Assembly: GCA_946479075.1 (NCBI GenBank)
Contig: CAMLDT010000114.1
Span: 1 to 11,239, forward strand
Reading direction: 5' to 3'
From: an uncultured Polaromonas sp.
GTDB lineage: Bacteria > Pseudomonadota > Gammaproteobacteria > Burkholderiales > Burkholderiaceae
DNA: 11,239 nt
Part shown: piece by piece, positions 1 through 6,749 of the stretch
How positions within the stretch are numbered: the stretch's first letter is position 1
Layout of the letters: the number at the start of each line of letters is the position of its first letter
Program-made: the position numbers and the translations under genes
The notes under the pieces: generated by a model
Database searches by the model: none
What the model saw: the letters and a program-made list of their open reading frames with translations, nothing else
Told to the model about the DNA's origin: nothing

Positions 1-1018
1 CATCGCCGGCTTTCCGTGATTTGCCGAAACGCTCGACCAGGCCGAGGATGCCGCGTGGCGCAAAGGTCACGAGCAGCACGATGAACAGGCCCATCCAGAG
101 CTGCCAGTGTTTGCCCAGGTTGACACTGCCGATCTGCGGCAGGTCCTTGAACACATGCAGCAGGTATTCAAAGGCGAACGCCCCGACGATGGCGCCGGCA
201 AAGTTGCCCATGCCGCCCAGGATCACCATCATGATCGCGTGCGCGCTCATGTGAAAACCCATGAGTTCGGGGTTGATGTAGCCGGTCTGGATGCCCCAGA
301 GGTAGCCGGCCAGGCCGGCCAGCGCACCAGACAGTGTGAACGCGGCGAGCTTGTAGCGGAAGGTGCCAAAACCCATGGCGCGCATGCGGTGCTCGTTGAC
401 ACGGATGCCAGCCAGCGCGCGACCAAACGGGCTCCACAGCAGCCGGCGCAGGAAGGCATAAACCGCCAGCAGCACAAGCAGCGTGAAGTAATACAGCGTC
501 TGTTTGTTTTCAAGGTCCCACCAGGAAAACGGCACCCAGCCAAACAGCGCGACATCGGGCCTGAAGTTGATGTACAGCCCATCGGAGCCGCCCAGAACCT
601 TGTTGTCGAAGAACAGGAAGAACACCATTTGCGCAAAGGCCATGGTCACCATGATGAAGTAGATGCCCCGGGTGCGCACGACAAAAAAGCCAATCACCAG
701 CGCGCCCAGCCCGGAAGCCAGTACCGCCAGGGGCAGCGTCCACCACAGGCTGACAGCTTCGCCTTGCGGCATCAGAAAGGCGAGCGCATACCCCGCCAGG
801 CCGAAATAAGCCGCATGGCCCAGCGACACCAGGCCGGTCACACCCAGCAGCAGGTCCAGGCTCATGGCAAAAATCGCCATGATCATCATCCGCGTGACCA
901 TCTGCACGTAGAAGTCGGTGCCGGTGAACGGGAAGGCGGCGAGGGCGACCAGCCCGAGCGCCAGCGCCACCTGCACGCCGCGCGGCAGGACTTCGAGGTT
1001 CGCCTTGATGGCACTCAT
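1..1018 (-). CDS. livM: Branched-chain amino acid/aromatic acid ABC transporter permease LivM, 3' end cut by window
   Basis: Second membrane permease of a HAAT-type ABC importer, pairing with LivH in the inner membrane. The minus-strand frame is open from the ATG at 1018 to the left edge (339 codons, last visible residues KSRKAGD), so the C-terminus is missing. The LivM signature VTGLVSLGHAAYFGLAGYA lies at about residues 60-78, and a second conserved stretch near residue 260 reads MMVILGGMGNFAGAIVGAF. Most of the protein is hydrophobic, with several membrane spans. A GGTGA sequence 7 nt before the ATG can serve as ribosome binding site; it abuts a REP-like repeat that fills the 88-bp gap from livH. 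The ATPase genes livG and livF would be expected further left, outside the window. The family call is firm. The substrate is inferred from the neighbourhood to be benzoate or a related aromatic acid rather than an amino acid. Confidence 0.9.
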   Translation of the reverse strand, partial: MSAIKANLEVLPRGVQVALALGLVALAAFPFTGTDFYVQMVTRMMIMAIFAMSLDLLLGVTGLVSLGHAAYFGLAGYALAFLMPQGEAVSLWWTLPLAVLASGLGALVIGFFVVRTRGIYFIMVTMAFAQMVFFLFFDNKVLGGSDGLYINFRPDVALFGWVPFSWWDLENKQTLYYFTLLVLLAVYAFLRRLLWSPFGRALAGIRVNEHRMRAMGFGTFRYKLAAFTLSGALAGLAGYLWGIQTGYINPELMGFHMSAHAIMMVILGGMGNFAGAIVGAFAFEYLLHVFKDLPQIGSVNLGKHWQLWMGLFIVLLVTFAPRGILGLVERFGKSRKAGD

Positions 1019-1028
1019 CGGCGATTCA

Positions 1029-1094
1029 CCGTTCGCCCTGAGCCTGTCGAAGGGCAAGGCGCCAAGGAAGCTTCGACGAGCTCAGCCCGAACGG
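1029..1094. repeat. REP-like inverted repeat, copy 1 (livH-livM gap)
   Basis: Two 24-nt arms (1029-1052 and 1071-1094) are inverted copies matching at 20 of 24 positions. Each arm starts from CCGTTCG and contains CTGAGC. Within the left arm is a small hairpin: GCCCT (1035-1039) pairs with AGGGC (1051-1055) around an 11-nt loop. A related copy lies at 8471-8540. Such elements, with a core like CTGAGCCTGTCGAAG, are in my recollection common between genes in several proteobacterial groups. Here the repeat fills almost the whole space between two genes of one operon, so it may affect mRNA stability or processing. Confidence 0.85.
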
Positions 1095-1106
1095 ACAAAA
1101 AAGTGA

Positions 1107-1970
1107 TCATTGCTTGAACAAGCCTTCAGGTTTCCAGAGAAGGACGGCCGCCATCAGCATGTAGACCAGCATGCCGGCCACGGACGGCAGCAGCACCTTG
1201 CCAAAGGTATCGACCAGGCCCACCAGCAGCGCGGCAATCATGGCGCCACGCACCGAGCCGATGCCGCCGATCACGACCACCACAAAACACATGATGAGCA
1301 CCTGAGAGCCCATGTTGGGGTAGACGCTGGCTACCGGCGCGGCAATCATGCCGGCCACCGCAGCCAGCGTCACGCCGAGCGCAAACACCACGGCATGGAT
1401 CAGCTTGATGTTGATGCCCAGCGCACCGGCCATGTCGCGGTTGAAGGCGCCGGCGCGTATCTTCATGCCCAGGCGCGTTTTGGAGATCAGCAGGTAAAGC
1501 CCGGTGGCCAGCGCAATACACACCAGCGACATGAACAGGCGATAGACCGGGTAGGACAGGTTGTCGGTCAGCGGGATCGACGCGCCGAGCGTCGCCGGAA
1601 TCGGCACGCCATGCACATCGTCGCCCCACAGGATGGAGCGCAGCTCTTCAAAGATGTAGATCAGGCCGAAGGTCAGCAGCACCTGGTCCAGGTGGTCGCG
1701 GTGGTAGAAGTGGCGAAACAGCAGCCATTCGAGCGCCAGCCCGAAAATCGCCGAGAGCACGGCGCCGACGAAGATCGCCAGCGTGAGGCTGCCGAAATAC
1801 GCGCTGAGCGACCAGGCCAGGTAAGCGCCCAGCATGTAGAAGCTGCCGTGCGCCAGATTGACCACGCCCATGATGCCGAAGATCAGCGTCAGCCCGGCGG
1901 CCAGCATGAACAGCAACAGGCCGTATTGCACGCTGTTGAGCAGCTGGATGAGAAAGTTGGCGAGATCCAT
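1107..1970 (-). CDS. livH: Branched-chain amino acid/aromatic acid ABC transporter permease LivH
   Basis: 287-residue integral membrane permease, the usual length for LivH. It forms the transport channel with LivM. The N-terminal region carries the LivH hallmark LTLIFGIMGVVNLAHGSFYM (about residues 27-46), and the C-terminal region carries VVIGGIGSVRGAMIAALLVG (about 232-251), the permease loop expected to contact the ATPases. The protein is hydrophobic over most of its length, with about eight predicted spans by eye. The ATG at 1970 matches the family N-terminus, although the sequence just upstream lacks a clear Shine-Dalgarno motif. It lies downstream of the binding-protein gene in the same direction, separated by a 213-bp gap that contains an intrinsic terminator. 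It is probably expressed by read-through or from a promoter in that gap. Link to benzoate uptake is inferred from the adjacent box genes. Confidence 0.92.
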   Translation of the reverse strand: MDLANFLIQLLNSVQYGLLLFMLAAGLTLIFGIMGVVNLAHGSFYMLGAYLAWSLSAYFGSLTLAIFVGAVLSAIFGLALEWLLFRHFYHRDHLDQVLLTFGLIYIFEELRSILWGDDVHGVPIPATLGASIPLTDNLSYPVYRLFMSLVCIALATGLYLLISKTRLGMKIRAGAFNRDMAGALGINIKLIHAVVFALGVTLAAVAGMIAAPVASVYPNMGSQVLIMCFVVVVIGGIGSVRGAMIAALLVGLVDTFGKVLLPSVAGMLVYMLMAAVLLWKPEGLFKQ

Positions 1971-2034
1971 CGAGGCGTCGTGGGTTCAGGAGGAAAGATT
2001 CGTCCAGCGCATGTTGTTACGCAAGCTCTGTACC

Positions 2035-2062
2035 AAAAAAATGGGAGGTCCGAGAACCTCCC
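2035..2062 (-). terminator. Rho-independent terminator after the binding-protein gene
   Basis: On the minus strand a perfect 7-bp stem, GGGAGGT/ACCTCCC (plus-strand 2043-2049 and 2056-2062), encloses a 6-nt loop and is followed after one A by seven T residues (plus-strand A-run 2035-2041). It lies 122 bp past the stop codon of the binding-protein gene and 65 bp before the livH start codon. The form is textbook. The placement inside what should be a single operon suggests partial termination. Confidence 0.85.
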
Positions 2063-2064
2063 TG

Positions 2065-2180
2065 TGCTTCCCCGGCCCTATGCCAGCCGGGGCCGCGGAA
2101 CCGGCTTCGCCGGGCCGCAGGCGCAGCGGCCCCCTCGGGGGGCAGGGCGCTACACGTAGTGAGCAACTGTGGGGGCCATA
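2065..2180. repeat. GC-rich intergenic element with several stem-loops
   Basis: This segment is very GC-rich and packed with short palindromes: CCGGC-TTC-GCCGG (2101-2113), CCCCC-TC-GGGGG (2130-2141) and CTAC-AC-GTAG (2151-2160). No open frame in it looks like a protein. Its wording resembles an intergenic repeat I recall as frequent in Comamonadaceae genomes, but only one copy is in this window, so repeat status cannot be shown here. It sits between the binding-protein stop codon and the terminator, and would form a heavily folded 3' mRNA tail. Confidence 0.5.
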
Positions 2181-2183
2181 TCC

Positions 2184-3383
2184 TCAGCCCATCTTGCAGC
2201 CGGCGCCCGAATCGGCGAGGGCTTTGGCAGCAATACCGATGACCTTGTTTTCCTTGTTCTCGACGACGCGCAGGTAGATGTCCTGCACCGGGTTGTGGGC
2301 CTTGCTCATGGTCCACTTGCCGCGCGGGCTGTCGATGACTGCGGCTTCCAGTGCCTTGTACAGGGCCGGTTTGCGGTTCAGGTCGCCCTTGACGGCGTTC
2401 GCGCCCTGGATCAGCAGCAGGCCGGTGTCATAACCCTGGACCGCGTACACGTCGGGCTGCATCTTGAAACGGCTTGCATAGGCTGTGCGGAAAGCCTTGT
2501 TGCGCGGCGTGTCCAGCGAGTCGCTGTAGTGCATGGTGGTGATGATGCCGTCGGCAGCCGGGCCGGCGGCGTCGAGTACGCCTTCGGTCAGGAAGCCCGA
2601 GCCATACAGCGGGATCTTGCCCTTGAGGCCGGCAGCCGCGTAGTCGCGGATGAACTTGGCGGCGCCGCCACCAGCAAAGAAGCAGGCCACCGCGTCGGGC
2701 TTGAGCGCGGCGATTTCGGTCAGCAGCGCCTGGAACTCGACGTTGGGGAAGGGCAGGCCCAGCTCCTTGATGATGGTGCCGCCGGCGGCGGTGTAGCTTT
2801 CCTTGAAGCCTTCAAACGCTTCGTCGCCGGCTGCGTACTTCCAGGTGATCCAGACGGCTTTTTTGTGGCCTTTGGCGACCATGGCCTGGCCCAGTGCGCG
2901 GGTTGGCTGCGAATTGCTGAAGGACGTGCGGAACACATTGGGCGCGCACAGGCTGCGGGTGGCGGCGTGGACACCGGCGTTCGGGATCAGGCTCAGCACG
3001 CCGGAGTCGCGCGCGACCTTCTGGATGCCCATCTGCACGCCGGAGTGCACGGTGCCGACCAGCACATCGACCTTGTCGCGCTGCACCAGCTTGCTGGCGT
3101 TCTCGACGCCCTTGGAGGGCTCGGACTCGTCATCCACCTTGAAATATTCGATTTCGCGGCCGCCGAGCTTGCCGCCCTGCTCGTCGATTGCCATGCGGAA
3201 ACCGTTTTCAATCGCCACGCCGAGCTGCGCAAATGTGCCGGTATAGGGCAGCATGAAACCCACGCGCACCTTGCCGGACTGCGCCCGCACTGTTTGGGGG
3301 AGCAGCAGGCCGGCCGATGCCGCACCGATGACGGCAGCACTCTGGCTCAGGATCAAACGGCGGGAGGAAGGACGTGAGGTCAT
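2184..3383 (-). CDS. Periplasmic substrate-binding protein of a HAAT-type ABC transporter
   Basis: 399-residue type I periplasmic binding protein (Peripla_BP_6 / LivJ-like family), expected to capture the ligand and hand it to LivHM. The start at 3383 is chosen because AGGAG lies 6 nt upstream; an in-frame ATG at 3446 would add 21 residues in front of the signal peptide and has no good ribosome site. Residues 1-34 form an export signal: SRRLIL at 7-12, a hydrophobic stretch, then a likely cut after VRA (A34). The RR motif suggests the Tat route, but Sec is possible. The mature protein opens with VRVGFMLPYTGTFAQLG, the canonical first strand and ligand loop. Further family marks are VDVLVGTVHSGV and YDTGLLLIQGANAV. 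Its place beside benzoate-CoA ligase suggests benzoate or another aromatic acid as ligand. Specificity cannot be read from the sequence. Confidence 0.9.
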   Translation of the reverse strand: MTSRPSSRRLILSQSAAVIGAASAGLLLPQTVRAQSGKVRVGFMLPYTGTFAQLGVAIENGFRMAIDEQGGKLGGREIEYFKVDDESEPSKGVENASKLVQRDKVDVLVGTVHSGVQMGIQKVARDSGVLSLIPNAGVHAATRSLCAPNVFRTSFSNSQPTRALGQAMVAKGHKKAVWITWKYAAGDEAFEGFKESYTAAGGTIIKELGLPFPNVEFQALLTEIAALKPDAVACFFAGGGAAKFIRDYAAAGLKGKIPLYGSGFLTEGVLDAAGPAADGIITTMHYSDSLDTPRNKAFRTAYASRFKMQPDVYAVQGYDTGLLLIQGANAVKGDLNRKPALYKALEAAVIDSPRGKWTMSKAHNPVQDIYLRVVENKENKVIGIAAKALADSGAGCKMG

Positions 3384-3509
3384 GGGTAACTCCTGGTTGG
3401 GACGGAAGAGGGAAGCAAGAGGGGAAAGCAAGAGGAAGCGCTGCACTGTGCCTGATGGTAACGGCGCCGCCGGGCGGACACCCTAGTGAAAAACCCGAGA
3501 TTGAAGATT

Positions 3510-3534
3510 AAATTGTTTATATGTAAAGCAATTT
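3510..3534. promoter_or_regulatory. AT-rich palindrome upstream of the transporter operon (operator or promoter candidate)
   Basis: AAATTG-TTTA (3510-3519) and TAAA-G-CAATTT (3524-3534) form an almost perfect inverted repeat with one extra G, around a 4-nt centre. It stands out as an AT island in GC-rich surroundings. It lies in the 182-bp gap between the ligase stop codon and the binding-protein start codon, about 127 bp before that start. No convincing pair of -35/-10 hexamers could be fixed; a TTGACA on the minus strand (plus 3546-3551) has no well-spaced -10. The absence of a T-tract argues against a terminator for the ligase gene. It may be bound by a regulator not encoded in this window. 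Confidence 0.4.
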
Positions 3535-3565
3535 CTCTGCCAGCCTGTCAAAGGCATCCGGCTCT

Positions 3566-5143
<1,578 letters not shown>

Positions 5144-5163
5144 CGTGGTCTCCGGATGCTCTC

Positions 5164-5198
5164 GTTTTTATAGCTGCCTGCGCCCGCTGAGCATGGGC
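5164..5198. repeat. Short dispersed repeat, copy B, between flavodoxin gene and bclA
   Basis: 35-nt match to 4629-4663 (28 of 35). The resemblance to the wider family as I recall it continues to about 5220. GCCC (5182-5185) and GGGC (5195-5198) can form a small hairpin. It takes up most of the 78-bp space between two genes read on the minus strand. It leaves the ligase ribosome binding site (near 5150-5153) untouched. Confidence 0.75.
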
Positions 5199-5221
5199 TG
5201 GCGGCTTGTTTGGCTTGAAAT

Positions 5222-5710
5222 TCAGGTGGTGGCGGTGCTGTCGGTGCTGGCCAGCACCTGCGCCAGCCATTGCCTGCACCACTCGGCGCCTTCGGTCTCA
5301 GGCAGGGTGCCGCTGCTGGCGTCATGGATCCAGATGTCACCTATGCGCTGGGCGCCCAGGCCCTGCAGGCGTTCGTCGAACTTCTTGCCGCCGAAAGCAA
5401 AGGTCTGCTGGTAGGTGCGGTCCCCGAGCGCGATCACGCCATAACGCACATGGCCGAGAAACTTGGGCTGGCTGTCCAGCGAGTCGTACAGCCCGCGGGC
5501 ATTGTCGGGAACGTCGCCCTGGCCGTAGGTGGACGTGCAGATGAGATATACCGCATCTTCTTCGGCGGCGTTGTCGAACACGCTGATGTCGAGGCCATCC
5601 ATCAGCTGCACCTCGATATCAGGCACCAGGTCGGCGCAATCCATCTGGATCGCCTGTGCCACATAGTCGGCGGTGCTGGTCATGGTGCCTACAAGAATTT
5701 TGAGTTTCAT
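5222..5710 (-). CDS. MioC-like flavodoxin
   Basis: 162-residue single-domain flavodoxin that would carry one or two electrons on bound FMN. The N-terminal strand and phosphate loop read KILVGTMTSTADYVAQAI (4-21). The second FMN loop reads TSTYGQGDVPDNARGLYDSL (59-78), and the third carries ALGDRTYQ and FGGKKFDERL (94-115). The STYGxGDVPDNA pattern is that of MioC and of flavodoxin domains in sulfite and P450 reductases, not of classical long-chain flavodoxins. The ATG at 5710 is chosen over an in-frame ATG at 5758 because the fold begins at once with it; the extra 16 residues have no family counterpart and would overlap the promoter region. It is the first gene of the minus-strand unit, upstream of bclA and divergent from boxR. 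A role in electron supply to the oxygenase BoxB is an attractive guess, not shown by sequence. Confidence 0.88.
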   Translation of the reverse strand: MKLKILVGTMTSTADYVAQAIQMDCADLVPDIEVQLMDGLDISVFDNAAEEDAVYLICTSTYGQGDVPDNARGLYDSLDSQPKFLGHVRYGVIALGDRTYQQTFAFGGKKFDERLQGLGAQRIGDIWIHDASSGTLPETEGAEWCRQWLAQVLASTDSTATT

Positions 5711-5753
5711 GTTGTTCCAATCTTCCGGTGGGTCGGGAGCAATGAAAAAAAGA

Positions 5754-5767
5754 TGCAATAAACTGCT
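5754..5767 (+). promoter_or_regulatory. Candidate BoxR operator, distal site
   Basis: TGCA-ATAAAC-TGCT fits TGCA-N6-TGCA with one mismatch. Its centre is exactly 30 bp from that of a second match at 5784-5797. I recall TGCA repeats as recognition elements of the BoxR/BzdR family, but cannot confirm the exact consensus here. Its last base is the first base of the -35 box of the boxR promoter. Confidence 0.5.
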
Positions 5768-5794
5768 TGACGATCAATTGAGGTGAAGTATACT
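5767..5794 (+). promoter_or_regulatory. Sigma70-type promoter for boxR-boxC-boxB
   Basis: TTGACG (5767-5772), a 16-bp spacer and TATACT (5789-5794) give five of six consensus bases in each hexamer. Transcription would start near 5801, leaving a leader of about 40 nt before boxR. The -10 overlaps that of the opposing promoter and lies within the proximal operator candidate, so a bound repressor would block both directions. Confidence 0.65.
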
Positions 5795-5797
5795 GCA
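5784..5797 (-). promoter_or_regulatory. Candidate BoxR operator, proximal site
   Basis: Read on the minus strand this is TGCA-GTATAC-TTCA, again one mismatch from TGCA-N6-TGCA. Its core AGTATACT (5787-5794) is a perfect palindrome, and the full 14 bp is palindromic except at two symmetric pairs. It covers both opposing -10 hexamers. This matches where an autorepressor of boxR would sit. Confidence 0.55.
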
Positions 5798-5814
5798 ATC
5801 TTGATCCAGCGCAA
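5787..5814 (-). promoter_or_regulatory. Sigma70-type promoter for flavodoxin-bclA
   Basis: On the minus strand TTGCGC (plus 5809-5814), a 16-bp spacer and TATACT (plus 5787-5792) form a promoter facing the boxR promoter. The -10 is strong and the -35 weak. The leader to the flavodoxin start would be about 70 nt. It shares the AGTATACT palindrome with the plus-strand promoter. Confidence 0.5.
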
Positions 5815-5840
5815 ATACTTTTCAACAAAAGTGGTGTCCG

Positions 5841-6749
5841 ATGCAAGTCATGTCTGAAATGGAAGCCAAAGCCACCCTGGCCGATCTGGGCGCCCGGGTC
5901 CGGGCCTGGCGCGCCCGCCGTGGCATGACACGCAAGGCGCTGGCTGCCGATTCCGGCCTGAGCGAGCGTTTTTTGGCCGACGTTGAAAGCGGCAAGGGCA
6001 ATGTCTCGATCAACTCACTGGAAGCCGCTGCCCGCGCACTGAATATTTCCATCCTCGACCTGATGCAGGATGCCCCGCGGCCGGCGCTGGCCCGCGTGCA
6101 TGGGCTGCTGGGCCGGCTCGACGATACGCAGCTGGATCAGGCCTATGCGCTGCTGGGCGGCACCTTTGGCCTCAGCGAGTCCTCGGGCCGCGAGGCGCGC
6201 ATTGCGCTGATCGGCCTGCGCGGCGCCGGTAAATCGACGCTGGGCCTGCAACTGGCGACCGAGCGCGGCGTGCCTTTTGTCGAGCTGGACCGTGAAATCG
6301 AGCGCGAGGCCGGCACCAGCATGAATGAAATCCTGCTGCTGCATGGGCAGGCCGGTTACCGCCGTTACGAGCGCCGCGCGCTGTTCCGCATTGCCGAAGA
6401 CCACGCCGGCGGCGTCGTCATGACCACCGGCGGCAGCATCGTCAGCGAGCGTGAAACCTTTGACCTGCTGCAGAGCCGCTTTTACTGCGTCTGGCTCAAG
6501 GCCAGCCCGGAAGAACACATGAGCCGCGTGGTGGCCCAGGGCGACATGCGGCCCTTTGACACAACGCGTGGCGCGACGGGAGAAGCGATGGACGACATCC
6601 GTCGCATCCTGGCGAGCCGCGAAGCGCTGTATGCGCGCGCCGACGCTGTGGTGGACACCGCCGCGCGCACGCTCAAGCAAAGCCTGAAAGACCTGGAACG
6701 TGCTGTTCCACAAACCGCCGAACAAACACCCAAGGAGATACCCCAATGA
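5841..6749 (+). CDS. boxR: BoxR: XRE-family repressor with shikimate-kinase-like ligand domain
   Basis: 302-residue transcriptional regulator of the box genes; family members repress until benzoyl-CoA binds. Residues about 16-75 form a helix-turn-helix of XRE type (VRAWRARRGMTRKALAADSGLSERFLADVESG). A linker follows, and then from about 120 a shikimate-kinase-like domain: Walker A GLRGAGKST (125-133), ELDREIE (148-154), YRRYE (173-177), TTGGSIV (195-201) and MRPF (236-239). The length fits BoxR/BzdR. Automated pipelines often misname such proteins shikimate kinase; the N-terminal DNA-binding domain and location rule that out as the main role. ATGs at 5841 and 5850 are both possible, and neither has a strong ribosome site. 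The stop overlaps the boxC start as ATGA, so translation is coupled. The promoter it probably controls lies just upstream, implying autoregulation. Confidence 0.93.
   Translation: MQVMSEMEAKATLADLGARVRAWRARRGMTRKALAADSGLSERFLADVESGKGNVSINSLEAAARALNISILDLMQDAPRPALARVHGLLGRLDDTQLDQAYALLGGTFGLSESSGREARIALIGLRGAGKSTLGLQLATERGVPFVELDREIEREAGTSMNEILLLHGQAGYRRYERRALFRIAEDHAGGVVMTTGGSIVSERETFDLLQSRFYCVWLKASPEEHMSRVVAQGDMRPFDTTRGATGEAMDDIRRILASREALYARADAVVDTAARTLKQSLKDLERAVPQTAEQTPKEIPQ

Noticed and set aside
918..1106. Small plus-strand frame ending in PFALSLSKG
   Set aside because: This is the translated REP-like repeat, a frequent source of spurious small proteins.
107..1117. Long plus-strand open frame of 336 codons opposite livM
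   Set aside because: Rich in Gln, His, Arg and Gly with no domain pattern, and it lies antisense to a clear LivM. It is a shadow frame typical of GC-rich DNA, and its end is translated REP-like repeat.
1110..2159. Plus-strand frame of 349 codons opposite livH
   Set aside because: His/Gln-rich, non-globular composition fully antisense to LivH and the intergenic repeat; no ribosome site or family match.
2169..3377. Plus-strand frame of 402 codons opposite the binding-protein gene
   Set aside because: The minus-strand reading gives a complete periplasmic binding protein with signal peptide and ribosome site; the plus frame is its mirror.
3384..3446. Upstream start at 3446 for the binding protein
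   Set aside because: It would put 21 residues before the export signal and lacks a ribosome site, while 3383 has AGGAG at ideal spacing.
3442..3451. GCAC-T-GTGC with a TGCA as a further BoxR operator
   Set aside because: Spacing and half-sites do not match the TGCA-N6-TGCA form of the two sites in the boxR gap; probably chance.
3546..3551. TTGACA on the minus strand as -35 of the transporter promoter
   Set aside because: No acceptable -10 hexamer lies 16-18 bp downstream; it is also part of a weak hairpin after bclA.
6212..6749. Annotation of this gene as aroK shikimate kinase
   Set aside because: The domain is C-terminal to an XRE DNA-binding domain and the gene is cotranscribed with boxC, the BoxR arrangement.
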